Below, piece by piece: positions 12,697 through 26,860 of a stretch of DNA of 64,000 nt. Below the pieces are notes generated by a model. That model saw only the letters and a list, made by a program, of their open reading frames with translations. It had not been told where the DNA came from and made no database searches. Source of the stretch: Diphasiastrum complanatum (Eukaryota > Streptophyta > Lycopodiopsida > Lycopodiales > Lycopodiaceae); NCBI GenBank assembly GCA_029204225.1, contig CM055092.1:69968252-70032251 (forward strand), read 5' to 3'. The position numbers and the translations under genes were made by a program. The first letter of the stretch is position 1. Every line of letters begins with the position of its first letter.

Positions 12697-12889
12697 CTTG
12701 AGACATGTTGACGTGCAGGTGAATTTGTTATCATCCTTATTTGCTTCTGGGAAAGACTTTTGGACACTGGTCTGTTATCAAAGTCCCTCTTACAAAAAAC
12801 TCACTTTCATGGGTTTAGATATGGGCATCCAGTAGTATAAACGGATTCTTTTTCAGATTTCTCGACTGAATAAAAGGATAATATTATCA

Positions 12890-14500
12890 CAAGATTTCAC
12901 CGAGATATCAGGGGCACACTAGTTATGTTCACTGTTACAATTGTCTTAACACCATGCATTCATAAATTTTGAATCCAAATCCAGCTAACAATAGCTTAAA
13001 TCTGATCTGGTAAGCCACCGGACAGGTCTACCTGAAATTATTCTTTGGCAAAAGAATTGAGCTTGACATTTGTTTTGCAGAGAGTTTTAATTACCTTGTC
13101 ATCACAATTGCTAACAGTTAGTGGAGCATGCTTTTCATTCTTTTTCAGGGTTTGAAATTTATTACCATTTTGAACTTGGTGACTTAGATGCATTCTTAGT
13201 AAAGATCTCAATCTGTATGCTAATCATGTAGAACCAAAATTGCATTCTATCATTTAATTGCACTCAGTTTATTAGAGCTGAGCTTATACATGTTGAGATT
13301 AGATTTTTGGCCTTACCATTCTGAATCAGATCCACAAGTGTGATTGGGTGTTAGATTAGATTGATCTACCAATCTACACAAGATTAGATAGCATTAGATC
13401 AAATCTGCATCAACAAATCTAACAAGAACAATCAAATGTGATCAAAACTTGTACTTGCTGGTTTCGCCTTGACCTTTAAACTTAGTTCTGCACAAAACAT
13501 TATAGACATCTTGAACTAAGTGATCTTTATGGATGAAAAGCACACTGGTTATGTTCACCGAGATATTATGGGCACACTAGTTATATTCACTGTTGCAATC
13601 TTCTTAACACCATGCATTCATAGATTTAGAATCCAAATCAAGCTATACAAGAGCTTGAATCTGATCTGGCAAGTCAATTTTTTTCTACTGAATAGGTTTT
13701 TCTTCGGCACTCTAGAAAGAATCATTTAATTGCACTCAGTATGTTAGAGTTGAGCTTATAGAAGTTGAGGTTAGGTTTTGGCCTTATCATTTTTTCATTA
13801 GAAAAAACCTGAACCAAGTGAGTTTTACGGATGACAAGCACACTAGTTATGTTCACTGACATATCATGGGCAAATAGTTATGTTCACCGTTACAATTATT
13901 CATTCATAAATATTGAATCCAAACCAAGCTAGACAAGAGCTGAAATCTGAGCTCACAAGTAGGTTTATCTGGATATTCACTTCAGTACACTCATAAAAAA
14001 TCGAGCTGACATTTGTTTGGCAGAGAGTTTCAATACCCTTGTCCTCACAATTGCTTGGGAGCATGCTTGTCATCCTTTTCCAGGGTTTGAAATTTGTTAC
14101 CCTTTTGAACTTGGTGGCTTCATTATTAGAGTTGACCCAACGGGGTTGGCTCAACTGGTTAGCTTGGCATCCAAAGTTTCTTTGGTCCCAGGTTCGAACC
14201 TCCCCTTGGAAACCAAGAAGCATTATTAGAGTTGAACCCAACGGGGTTGGCTCAACTGGTTAGCTTGGCATCCAAAGTTTCTTTGGTCCCAGGTTCGAGC
14301 CTCCCCTTGGAAACCAAGAAGCATTATTAGAGTTGACCCAACGGGTTGGCTCGATTGGTTAGCTTGACATCCAAAGTTTCTTTGATCCCAAGTTCGAGCC
14401 TCCCCTTGGAAACCAAGAGGCATTAGTATAGTTGAGCTTATACATGTTGAGGTTAGGTTTTTTATTTTGGCCTTATCATTTCCATCATAGAAAACCTGAA
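12890..14500 (+). repeat. Locally triplicated repeat downstream of SBP
   Basis: A block with GGCACACTAGTTATGTTCAC followed by CACCATGCATTCATA recurs at about 12900, 13545 and 13840. The first and third copies also share a GCAGAGAGTTT...CAGGGTTTGAAATTT segment (13077-13165 and 14020-14095), and the tails share GAGCTTATACATGTTGAGRTTAG. The third copy is split by the SINE trimer at 14121-14420. No coding potential was recognised. Confidence 0.7.
14121..14420 (+). repeat. Tandem trimer of a tRNA-derived SINE
   Basis: Three head-to-tail units of about 100 bases (14121-14220, 14221-14321, 14322-14420) each contain a Pol III A-box-like TGGCTCAACTGGTTAG and, about 40 bases on, a B-box GGTTCGAACC or a close variant. 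Units one and two are nearly identical; unit three is more diverged (A box TGGCTCGATTGG, B box AGTTCGAGCC). All end in CCTTGGAAACCAAGARG. A single copy in reverse orientation lies at 58631-58715, which supports a dispersed family. Box spacing fits a tRNA-derived promoter. Confidence 0.75.
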
Positions 14501-15660
14501 ACAAGTGGCTTCTATGGATGAAAAAGGTCCAAGGTTCAGCACACGTCATGTGCATTTTACAATGGATCTTAAGCAAGTAAACAAGATTTTGCAGTGCCAT
14601 AAGCAGTTTTTTCCCAAATCACCATAGAGTTATTTCTAACAAATTTTCTAGCAAACATGTTTTCATCTCTCAAAGACCTAGCAAGTGTCGTTGGCAATGT
14701 TCCAATTGACTACCAACATAAAAACATATATGCAACAGCTTGGATATGTTTACTTCAATTGATGACAAACTAGTGAAATAAATTTTGGCGTTCACACCTT
14801 GGTGATAGATTTGCAAATAGGTATATATTTTGTTACTATCACTTAAATTATTTGAAGGTGATATATTTGGAAATGGGCATGTATTTACTTACTATCACTT
14901 AAATCATTGAAAGACCTTGAGGCTTGGTGCAAGTCTAGTGGCATGGTGTGAATATTCTTGTTGCTTTGTTATCTAGATTGAAACACATACACAACGCATA
15001 GACAGAATTGCAACATTGTATCAAGAACAAGAGTATATTGAAAGATGAGCTCATCAAAGTATAATGATTGACTATTTTTTAGATTCTATGATAAAGAGGA
15101 ACTTTGATTGACTGAGTCTCTCCTTAGAAGTTCCCACAAATATTGCAACACAACATAATAAATGCATCAATCAAAGCCCCTTATATATTGTTCCTATTGT
15201 GTTTTTATTTCCCTTGTAGACCCACTACATCCTACTGAAAGTATATGGACAATGTTTACAATGGTATTCCTATTTCAACCACCAAGGCGGCCTCTTTCAA
15301 TGCCTTTTTAGCAATTGGGTATGAGGCACTTCTAGAAATGGGCACGAAGCCCAAAGTTTGTGCCAACAAAGCCCCACACACATCAAGGGAGACCAACTAT
15401 TTATCAATATCAACTTTCTATGATCTCTACATCACTTTCTCCAGTTGGAAGTAGGAGAACACTCTGCCATTGCAATTGGATATGAATTTTCGATCACAAG
15501 CTTTATGGTCTCCTGCCTGAAGTGCATTATCTCCATTAGGGAGACCTCCGAGAATTTAAATTAAAAAAAACAAAAACACAGTTAAATGTTATTAATCAAA
15601 TATTAGTTATTAGGAATGTGATTATGAAAAAAACAAAAACACAATTAAATGATCTCTACT
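14430..15660. other. Non-coding stretch, no gene seen
   Basis: AT-rich sequence with a short repeated string (TTACTATCACTTAAAT at about 14832 and 14888). No conserved protein, RNA gene or transposon end was recognised. Confidence 0.4.
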
Positions 15661-15672
15661 ACACGATCGCTA

Positions 15673-16130
15673 TGGAAGGTTCAACTTCAGAGATCCGCTT
15701 GATCAACAACGGAGATAACTTTCACATGTGGAAGTTCAAGATGAGAATGATCCTGATCGAAAAAGAGCTGTGGGGTACGTAAATGGTTCAATACCCAAGC
15801 CGGTAGAACCTAAATTGCTTCCATCATGGGAAGCAAAGGATGGCAAAGCACTTGCCATTGTATCCTTGAATCTGAAAGAGACTCAGATTGCTCACGTGTC
15901 AAACAACACCACCTCCAAAGAAGCATGAGATATCCTTACAAGCATCTACGAGACCTCAGATGTGTCCACTCATCTCTTCTTGAGGAAGAAGATGCTGACA
16001 CTCAGAATGAGCGAAGGCACCTCAGTAAGTGACCATCTGAACGAGTTCAAACAGTTGCTAAACCAACTGGCTACAATAGGATCTCCTATATTAGAAGAAG
16101 ACTCTACCATGTCTCTTCTTGCAAAAATTC
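15673..16130 (+). pseudogene. Ty1/Copia gag N-terminal pseudogene
   Basis: The start MEGSTSEIRLINNGDNFHMW and KFKMRMILIEKELWG, followed in other frames by PSWEAKDGKALAIVSLNL, QIAHV and FLRKKMLTLRMSEGTSVSDH, is the conserved N-terminal half of Copia gag proteins (UBN2/DUF4219 type), which coat the retroelement RNA. Frame changes near 15775 and a TGA at about 15926 break it. The match ends at 16130, where the palindromic satellite begins. No LTR or primer site was found just upstream. Confidence 0.8.
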
Positions 16131-16865
16131 CGCAATTTATACCGTTATGGCAGAAATTGTAGAAAATCGTCCACAATTTCTACCGTCATGGCAAAAATTG
16201 CGAAAAAAATTGCAAAAAACTTCTGCAATTTTTGTCGCCATCACAAAATTTGCAGAAAAAAATGTGGAAAAGACTTTTCGCAATTTTTTGGTCTTGGCCA
16301 AAATTGCGAAAAATGTTTTCACGGCAGAAATTGCAGATAACATTGAATAAATTTTTTCGCAATTTCTCCCGTCGTGGAAAAAATTACAGACAAAATTGTG
16401 GAAACATATTTTTGCAATTTTTGGGCCATGGCAGAAATTGCGAAAAATGTTTCCGTGGCAGAAATTGCAAAAAAAACTATAAAAAGTTTTCCGCAATTTT
16501 TTCCATCGTGGTAGAAATTGCAGACAAAATTGCGAATTTTTTTTTTTTGCAATTTTTAGGCCATGGCAGAAATTGCCGAAAACTTTCCGCGGCTGAAATT
16601 GTAGAAAAAATTGCAAAAAGTTTTCTGCAATTTCTCCCGTCATGGTAGGAATCGCAGACAATTTGCAAAAAACATTTTCGCAATTTTTAGACATGGTAGA
16701 AATTGCGGAAATTGTTGCAAATTGCGGAGAAAATTGCAGACAAAATTGCAAAAAATTGCGGACAAAATTGTGAAAAATTGCGGACAAAATTGCGTAAATT
16801 TTTCGTAATTTTTGCCATCACGGCAAGAATTGCAGAAAAAAAATTTCTGTAATTTTTTGTTTAGC
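16120..16865. repeat. Palindromic satellite of GCAATTTT/AAAATTGC units
   Basis: About 740 bases are built from imperfect units of roughly 55-60 bases. Each is a small inverted repeat: GCAATTTT or GCAATTTCT, a short centre such as CCATGGC or CCGTCATGG, then AGAAATTGC or AAAATTGC. Because units are palindromic, both strands show similar spurious open frames (motif NFCHDGRNC). The block directly follows the broken Copia gag and precedes the larger palindromes at 16869-16985. Confidence 0.85.
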
Positions 16866-16868
16866 GTC

Positions 16869-16985
16869 AATTACCAGTACTTAATAGATGCTATGGTCGA
16901 TGCTAGCAACGTCGACCATAGCGTCTACTAAGTTCTGGTAATCGATGCTATGGTGTAGGCTGCTAGCGTCGACCATAGCGTCAAT
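16869..16985. repeat. Large palindromes built on CGACCATAGCGTC
   Basis: 16869-16942 is an imperfect inverted repeat of about 30-base arms: AATTACCAGTACTTAATAGA at the left mirrors the right arm ending CTAAGTTCTGGTAAT. A second stem follows at 16943-16981 (GATGCTATGG...CCATAGCGTC). The same core GTCGACCATAGCGTC appears twice. Together with the satellite before it, this resembles the subterminal region of a DNA transposon, perhaps the CACTA-like remnant that follows. Confidence 0.75.
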
Positions 16986-17425
16986 TACCGGAAGCCGAAT
17001 TGTTGGTGCGTCGCGGTTTCTTTTCATTTCAAGTATTGTTGTTTTGTTTTGTTAAAATTTTATTACTTTGTTTGTGGGTATTTTCTTTCAATTGAAACTT
17101 TCTAAAATAATGTGAAGATCATATGCTACAGCTTGATAAAGATAAACGTTTTAAAATCATAAAAACAAGTAAGATAGTTGAAAAGGGCTTTAGCGTTTAG
17201 AGTTTAGATTAAAGGATTTATAGAAAGGGTATACATGAGGACATGATATAAGAGATTTAGGGTAAAAGATTTAAATTAAAGATTTAGAAACAGTGGATCA
17301 AAGGTAAGGATTATTAGAGAGAAATTGAATAAAAAGAGGATAAAGTTTATGTTTAGGTTTGTGGTTATAGTTAATTTTATGTTTTATGTTCATCATTGTT
17401 ATCTTAATCGTAGTTCATTTTTTAT

Positions 17426-19066
<1,641 letters not shown>

Positions 19067-19069
19067 GTA

Positions 19070-21910
19070 ACACCCAACATGAGATATAATAACATATATT
19101 TCTTCAATCATCAAATCTTTTGAGATGGGGTTTTCACCAATGGTTTTTGACCATTCAAATAAGATTGGTGCTTTATAGTGTTGGAGATTGAAACATTGGA
19201 GGTAGAATGCAGCTGAAGGAGTGGTGCTGCTATTCCAATGAGTTGGAGATGTCCATATATCAAGAATTTAAAGTTTGAGTTTTCTTTTTTCTTGACCCTT
19301 TTGTTATTTATTCTAATGTAGGCCGTAGGCCATATCCCCTTCTTTGAAGTCATGATCTTGAAATCTATCTTTTAATAGTTTGCATTTTATTTGCATGATA
19401 GAGAATGATGGCTTGAACTTTTTGTTGATGTCAATTATATGTATGGAGAATCCTTTGGATTCTTCATTTTAATTAGAATAGCTTCTAGTGCTTTCATGAG
19501 GAATTTGAAGATCTGGATCAAGTGGTATGTGGGGTGCCATAAAGTAGAATCACTAAGATGAGTGTGCATCATTTTTGCAAAGGGTGGTCGAGAAGAGACT
19601 AAGATAGCTAGTAGTAGACATGGACTAGTTTGAGTCTTATTGGGCTAGTTGCCAAGTTATAGGGCATAAACCTAGTGGGACCCTTAAATTGTGGTTGGTA
19701 GCTTAGTGGAAGGTATCCCTTAAGTGCCTTTACTCTAATATGAGTCTTTATTATTCATTTGTAAGTTATTGATTTTGATGTTTATTATCATATTTCTAGG
19801 AGATGGTAACAAGTTTTTTCCTGGTAGGAGGACAAGTGTACAAGTGTATTGTTCTCCTTTGTAGGAGGACAAGTGTCTTTATATGAAACTGAACTGGCCA
19901 AGCGAGCAAGCTTATGCTTGGGCTAGGATGCCCACCATTTTGGTATTGAATGGCAATTATTCGTTACCATTCGATTAGCATTTCAATTTTTATTGTTCTT
20001 ATGTGATTGCCATATTTGTGATGTGTGTTCATAATGTGATATAGAGCATTTTCATGGCGCATGATAATTTATTCTCCTATGGGAAACTTTATAGTTGCTT
20101 ATTTCTTTATCGTCATTTTGCAGCCAGTGGTACATTGTCAACGATCTCTCATCAACAATCCACTAAGTAGCTATATCTCCATCAAAACAATTGGTAGCAG
20201 CAAGTCGTTTTTTTTACATGTAGTTCCATCTATAGGAGTTATCATATTTGAAGAAAAAGATGAGGAAAAAGCTTCATTGCAAAAGGGATGTGATTGAAGT
20301 TGCAATGAACATCATTGTCACAAAATTGAATTGCAAAATCTGAAAAATGTGCAAAAAAAGCAACGTAGACAAAGGAGAGGTTTTTAGCACAAAATAGGTT
20401 ATGTGTGCCCCATTCCAAATAGCTAATGATGAGAAAGAACTATTTTTGTTTTTTTATTCAAGATATTGAGACTCTGCACACTAGCTCAACTAGCCAACGA
20501 AAATCACATGTTGCACACGAAAAATCTCATCCTATAACTAGTAAGCAACTATCTATTTACGATAATGGTAAACATAGGAGCTCAAATAGCCAACAAAATT
20601 GGCTTGTCATGCACAAAAGTGATATCATCAATATTTGAAGTGCAATATTGCTTGGAGTAAATCACCAAATTTTGGAAAAGGTGAATGGCCTTAAAATAGG
20701 TGGATAGATCTAATTGGTAACATAGATCTTGCAACAACTATGAGAAGCTATACAAGTAGTAGATAATTGATCTTGAATCACTCAACAAAGTCACAATGAA
20801 AACATGGCTTTTGATAGTTATAATAATATGTGATACAATGACCCACTAAATTGTTGCAACAAGTAATTTTAACAAATAAAGATGAAACTTGTTGATAAGA
20901 ACACAATGACATGTTTTGGGACCAGTGACCTAAAAAAGAGTAGCATTTTTGGATATTTTTCTAACTACCTCTATTTAGTCCATAAGTATGTTTTTTTATG
21001 AGGCAATAGCCAAATTGTTAAAGAAAAATGTACAAAGAACACAATAGATCATGACAATTTTTTATTTACAAATTCATAAAACCATCATAATAAGAAATGA
21101 AACAACATTTGAAGACAACACACAATTTTTGAGGATTCAAATCCCATAAAAATACAAGAGCACTCACAATATTTGTACATACATATGTTTTTAAAGTACA
21201 GTTTCCAAAGAATTTTCACTAATGCCTCTTAATTTGAAACTTGACATATTATCAACACTATATATTTCAGCTAATAAAGTTGAAGACCCGTCTTCCTTGT
21301 CAAAGTCGACTGACATCATTTTTTTTTTTGAATTAGCATCTAATGTTGACAAAACACTTTATAAATCGGTTTTTTCCGTTGGCGATGAGTCAAGGATGGT
21401 GGTTGTGTTAATAATTCAAGTCGGTCTTTAAGAAAAAGCTTCAGTTTATTTACATAAATGATAAGTCATAGTCACTCAAAATTAAAAGCTAAAACATTTA
21501 CATCTTGTAAATTTAAAACACACTTGGTTTTGTTTGGCAATGTTTTATTTTGTCCTTTAGATCTAACTGCAACATTTCCAATTCGTAATGTTCAGATTTT
21601 GCTTATTTTTAACATTTAAAAGGAGTTTTAAATAAGAAAATTTCAACAAATTTTCTCTTAATTTAAAGCCATATTTACTTTTTCTTGAAATTGTAGTAAT
21701 ATCATTCACTATTTAAAATTTTGTTTACACAATATCTGTAGCTTTCTATAATGTCAAAAATATCATTTAAATCTGGTGACAAGGGGGTGGATTTCAAGAC
21801 AAAAGACAAGACAAAGTACACTTATTATTTTACCAAAGGAATTAATGCTTATTCATAGAGCTTGTTCATCTTTTTTGCTACTAAGCTTGGAAATTTAGAG
21901 ATGCAATATA
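19070..21910. other. AT-rich intergenic DNA without recognised genes
   Basis: Only short open frames occur, such as 20061-20297, 20426-20638 and 21222-21431. None has recognisable motifs, repeats or a consistent neighbour. Base composition is AT-rich throughout. Confidence 0.4.
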
Positions 21911-21913
21911 AGG

Positions 21914-22521
21914 TGTTAAGTCCACGTCTTGAATATGGGATTCAGTATAATCCTAGACTTGGATACACGGGTACTTCAGTTCTCAAGATTATTGGTTAAG
22001 CCACGTAATACTGGACGAGACCCATAAAGTAATTAATAACCTTGTGAGGCCTAGACACACTATTGGAGTTAGGACATGGTTTAGGGCAGTCAATGCATGT
22101 GTAGAGTATCAATAGCAATGGAATTTCTTAATTGGGGAGTTTAGGCCTTGCATGACTGCATGCACATGAAGTCATGAGACCTATTTGAACCTTGAAAACT
22201 CGCCCTACTACTCCATTCTTTTGGTGATTTATTGTCAGATCCTCTCACTCTACTCTTGCTTTCTATTCCTTGGCTTGGGGTGAAGCTTCTGGAGGTTGGT
22301 TGGTTGCTCCTACTTGGTTTTGGTGGTTTACTCCACAGTGTGTTCTCTTGTGTTTTGTCTTCTAATAAGATCTTGAGGAGCTTTCCCTTACATAAGGTTG
22401 ACGACAAATTGTTTGCTGACCTATCCACTGATGAGGAGGAGAAAGGAAAACATGAAACAGATTGACAAGATATGTCTATCAGTGATCCTATCTAATGCAA
22501 ATTTTAAGTTGGTATCAAAGC
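21914..22521 (+). mobile_element. Copia-type 5' LTR with primer binding site
   Basis: TGGTATCAAAGC at 22510-22521 matches the initiator-tRNA-Met primer site of Copia elements (usual form TGGTATCAGAGC) with one change. The preceding segment opens with TGTTAAGTCC at 21914 and ends near 22499-22508, giving an LTR of about 590 bases. No gag follows: 22530-22800 shows no conserved frame, so this is a truncated element on the plus strand. Confidence 0.55.
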
Positions 22522-22860
22522 TTGGCAGGGTTTGTGCATAGAGCAAGCAGTGTTGTTGTTTAAGAGAGCTTTGAAAAAATGGTTTTCTAAGAGCTCATGG
22601 TTTATGGTGATCGATAAACGAGAAAGCGGAGCACCGATGTACCGATTCAGACATACGGAGGCATGCCTAGCTTAGTATTGGCTATTTTAACATCTGCTAG
22701 CATCAGACAATGTCAAAAAATTGCCAAAAACTATGAAAATTGTGTTGTTGAAGCCATAAAGGAATATTAATGGCCATAGGAGGTCGTTGGACAACCATAG
22801 AGATTTTTAGAGGTTTATGTTAGAAATTTGTCTGCCATATGTGAGGAAAGGATCTCTCGC

Positions 22861-22994
<134 letters not shown>

Positions 22995-23209
22995 AAATTT
23001 TCAAAGACTTAGTGCTCTAAAAACTCCATTTCTCCACCAACTCCTGAGATATCTTGAAGATAACATTCAGTATCTATGGCTTCTACCCAACTTTGTAGGC
23101 AACTTAGCATGATTCAATATTGATCTAACAACCTTTAATAGGGTCTATTATTTCTCTCAACAATGCCATTATGCCAAAGTGAATATCTTACTATAATTTG
23201 GTGAAAAAT

Positions 23210-23525
23210 GTGAAGAAATATGAATCACTAAGATCCAAAATCATCCTCTAGATCTTTGGTATGAAAGTCAACACAATCTACAACATTTGCATCATAGAAA
23301 AAATCAGCATCTACTTAATGAAAGAGATACAAACTCAATAAGAACTTGATCAAACATCAAACATAAGATGAAATGAAGTTGCTGTCTATACAAAAAATAT
23401 AAGCTACTTTATTTCACATGTAGCAAAATATAAGCATTCTACACACAAGATTGCAAGATATCACCAATATAGTGCACCAATAAATAGATGAACCCAAGAG
23501 AACTCATGTATAAGCATGAAATGAG

Positions 23526-23623
<98 letters not shown>

Positions 23624-23935
23624 TTATCTTCCCACGTGTGTACAACTATATATAGCTTATCCATGTCTCATTAATGATCTTGGTTTCCCTCCATATCAAA
23701 AACCCTACCAATAATGTGGACTAGATTCAATGTCTCCAACATTCAAATTTGAATCTACCAAACTCGACCTCCTACTATTTCCCTCACTTTCTAAAAGTGA
23801 TAATCTAAATACATTTGAACTAAAATAACTTTGAAATGACAACCTCTAAGTCTAATATGAAAATTGTCCTCAATTGTCAAATAAACAAATATGACCAAAT
23901 GACTAAACTAGTTGAAATCTCTCACACTCCCTCTT
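23210..23935 (-). mobile_element. Copia-family LTR with embedded microsatellite
   Basis: On the minus strand the sequence starts after a purine tract (GAAGAGGGAG, complement of 23931-23940) with TGTGAGAGATTTCAACTAG, as a 3' LTR does. A TATA-like TATATATAGC occurs at about 23650. It matches the copies at 54460-55046 (same orientation) and 56560-57010 (opposite) over most of their length. Just inside the TATA region it carries (TG)n(AG)n at 23527-23620. The reverse transcriptase fragment at 24060-24720 lies upstream on the same strand, so both may belong to one deleted element. Confidence 0.65.
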
Positions 23936-24059
23936 CAGCTAATTTTAGCATAGACTTTGAGTATACTCCAATTGAAGTCCTATGCTTCATAAACAAGTCT
24001 TTTCCCAATGCTTTATCAGCTATTCATTCCCTTGAAGAAACATGTTGAAGCTCCACCTC

Positions 24060-24720
24060 CTTTGCCATGACTTGTGCCCTCACAAGATATGCCACCTCAA
24101 TACGCTTGCTCCTAGCATGAAAGATAGGATTTCTTTTCAACTTTTGGGTTGATAGGTTGTCCCCCAAAGTGAATGATCATACTCACTCATAACAACCTTT
24201 GAGAGAGTAAAAATGTGTTAAGCTTGGCATACCAACTCCTTGGTGCTTGCTTAGGACCATACAAACTCTTTTGTAGAAGACACACATGATTTGGCTTTGT
24301 AGATGAAATGTAATATCTCGAGTTGCTCCATGTACACTTCCTCCTCAAGATCACCATTCAAAAATTCAATTGTAATGTCCAATTGGCATACATCCCATCC
24401 ATAAAGAGTAGCAAGAGCGATGATGACCCGAATGCTTACCATCTTTGCCATGGGTGCAAAGGTCTCATCACAGTCAATACCATGTTCTTGTGCATATCCC
24501 TTGGCCACCAACCTTGCCTTATGCTTATTGATAGATCCATCTCGGTTAGTCTTCACTTTGAAGATCAATTTTCATCCAAAAGCTTTATTTTCCTTAGGTA
24601 ACTCCACCAATCTCCATGTTTCATTTTTCATAAAAGCTTGATACTCAAGATCCATTGCTTGGATCCACTCCTCTTTGTCCCTTGCTTCATCTGCACTCAT
24701 CAAAAGAGGTTAGTAAAGCA
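24060..24720 (-). pseudogene. Ty1/Copia reverse transcriptase fragment
   Basis: The minus frame gives [58 protein letters not shown] and [20 protein letters not shown]. These are the N-terminal blocks of Copia reverse transcriptase (K-ARLVAKG, QxxGxDxxETFAPV, QLDVxxAFLxGxLxEEVYM). A stop at about 24573 and a frameshift near 24290 are followed by [15 protein letters not shown] in another frame. The YVDD active site and everything after it is missing. The element is inactive. Confidence 0.88.
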
Positions 24721-24724
24721 AAGA

Positions 24725-25560
24725 TTGTGTCATAAAATGTGGGTGACCGGCAGTGGAAGCTGGAGGCTTTGAGCATAGGCTTGTAGGATGGGAAACGCAG
24801 CAGTTAATAGCAGAAATATTCAAGATGAATGATTCATACAAATTGCGCAAATGAACAATACAACAGTGAGTTAGAAAATTGCACTCTGATTAATATCAAA
24901 ATAAATGAGTACAATGCTTTAAGTGATAACTTCATCTTGATTGTTGAGCGTGATTACGCTGGCTACAGATAACTCTCATAATGATAAAACTTAAACTTAG
25001 CTTGATTCAGCTTGTAGTATATATTCTAGGTTGACCAAGTGTTGACCGACCAAAACTTTGTCGCAATTTACATTTTTTGCACTTTCCCAAAAACTGCAAT
25101 ACTTACCTTCGACTTCTTCTATTCAATTATTTTTAAAGAAGTCAACTTGTTCGTAGTTCAACAGTTTAACTATTTTCAACAACTTCGCCCTTTTTCGCTT
25201 TATCCAAAAAATGCGAAGAGAGAGAAAATTCCAGAAGGTCCTTTATTTGTAAGGGTTAGACTGTTAAAGACATCTTCGTCTTTTTGAGGGCACCTTTAAC
25301 TTTCTAAGGACACCTTAAAACTTGTTTAAAGGCACCTTTGGCTTTTTCGCAAAAACCTCGAAAGGAGAGAAAATGTCGAAGGTTGTCTGTTTTGAATGGG
25401 AAACGTTCCCAGCCACTTCTCGAAATTTGCGAAGTGAGAGAAAACCACTTCACGTAAAATGCGAAGTGAGAGATTTTGGGACGTCCGCATCCGCGTCAAC
25501 GATCCCAATTTGTTGACCATATATATACTATGTATAGTTGTCACAAAAGCCATATACTTC
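24725..25560. other. No gene recognised; short repeats
   Basis: The segment has internal near-repeats of GCGAAGTGAGAGA (about 25430 and 25460) and of GGGCACCTTTAAC / AGGACACCTTAAAA (25288-25345). No protein motif is seen. It may be a decayed LTR of the Copia remnant that follows. Confidence 0.3.
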
Positions 25561-25564
25561 CAAG

Positions 25565-26858
25565 TACAACGGCTTTTCTAATTAGGTGACAAACATTCAT
25601 TATCTCGAAATGCATCAAATGGATGTCAAGACAACATTTTTCAATGACAATGTCAAAGAGGAACTGTACACCTTCCAACCGGAAGGATTCGAAGTCAAAG
25701 GCCAAGAGCACAAAATGTGCAAGTTGCACAAAACAATCTACAGTCTGAAACAGGCCGCAAGAGCATGATTTGATAGAATCAACTCTTATTTCATTCAATT
25801 GGGATTTGCAAACAATTTAGCTAACTGTAATGTTTATTCAAAACATATAGGCATCGATTCAGTTCACATAGCTCCTTACGTAGATGATGCATTTATTTTG
25901 TCTAACGACACTTCTCTACTGCACACTACTAAGAGTGATCTGTCAAAGGAATTTAGGAGATGTCAATTCTTTGCTAGGAATTCACATTACTAGAAAATAG
26001 ACTTCAGATGAAGATCTATCTTAGCCATTAGGCATATCTAAAAGGCATTTTAAAAAAATTTCATATGTTTGATTGCAAACCCATTGATACTCTAATGGAT
26101 CCAAGTATAATATTGACTAAACCTACTTGTGCTGATTCTGGTAGTGAAGTACTCGACATAGCAAAGTACCCTTATCATTCACTAATAGGATCTTTAATGT
26201 ATGCAATATTGTGTACTAGACCAGATTTAGCATACATTGTTATAGCACGTTAAGGCAATTCATGTCTAATCCTAGGATCTCTCATTGGAAAGCGTTAAAG
26301 AGAGTGATGAGATATATTCTGGGAAGTTTAGATCACATCTTATGTTATGATGGAAATGCTATCAACCCACTCGTCTTGCAAGGCTATTCCAACTCAGATT
26401 GGGGAGGAATAGTCTCTACCAGAAAATCTACCTCCGGGTTCTGTTTCTATCTGGTAGGGGGACCAATTTCGTAGAACTCAAGGAAGCAGAAATCAGTTGC
26501 GCTTTCTTCGATTGAGGCAGAGTACATCGCAACATGCCAAGCTTCAAAAGAAACTGTATGGATCAGGTTATTTCTTCATGACCTATATCACACTCAGTTC
26601 AATGCTACCACCATTTTGTGTGACAACTTGAGCTGTATTTCATTGTCACTGAATCCCAGATTTCATGGCAAATCCAAGCACATAGAAATACAGTATCATT
26701 TCATTCAGGAGAAAGTCTTCTCAGGGCAAGTGATCCTTCAATTCTGCTCCACATCAGAAATGGCCGCAAACATCTTCACCAAAGTGCTTCCCACGATCAA
26801 GCACAGGAAGTTCTTCAACATGCTGAACCCAACGAAGATACCAAAGCACCAACCGTGA
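25565..26858 (+). pseudogene. Ty1/Copia pol remnant (RT-RNase H)
   Basis: In order the pieces are MDVKTTFFNDNVKEELYTFQ, LHKTIYSLKQAARA, APYVDDAFILSND (active-site YVDD near 25885), DPSIILTKPTC..YPYHSLIGSLMYA, RPDLAYIV, QGYSNSDWGGIVSTRKSTSG, SSIEAEYIATCQASKE and HIEIQYHFIQEKV...TSEMAANIFTKVLP. This is the C-terminal half of a Copia polyprotein: second half of reverse transcriptase, then RNase H. In-frame stops at about 25768, 25994 and 26474 and several frameshifts make it dead. A purine tract TTAAGGGGGAT at 26861-26871 closes it and is followed by an LTR start. Confidence 0.9.
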
Positions 26859-26860
26859 CC

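Noticed and set aside
16137-16787. 216-codon minus-strand frame rich in N, F, C, H
   Set aside because: It is a by-product of the palindromic satellite; both strands give the same repeated NFCHDGRNC-like peptide and there is no known domain.
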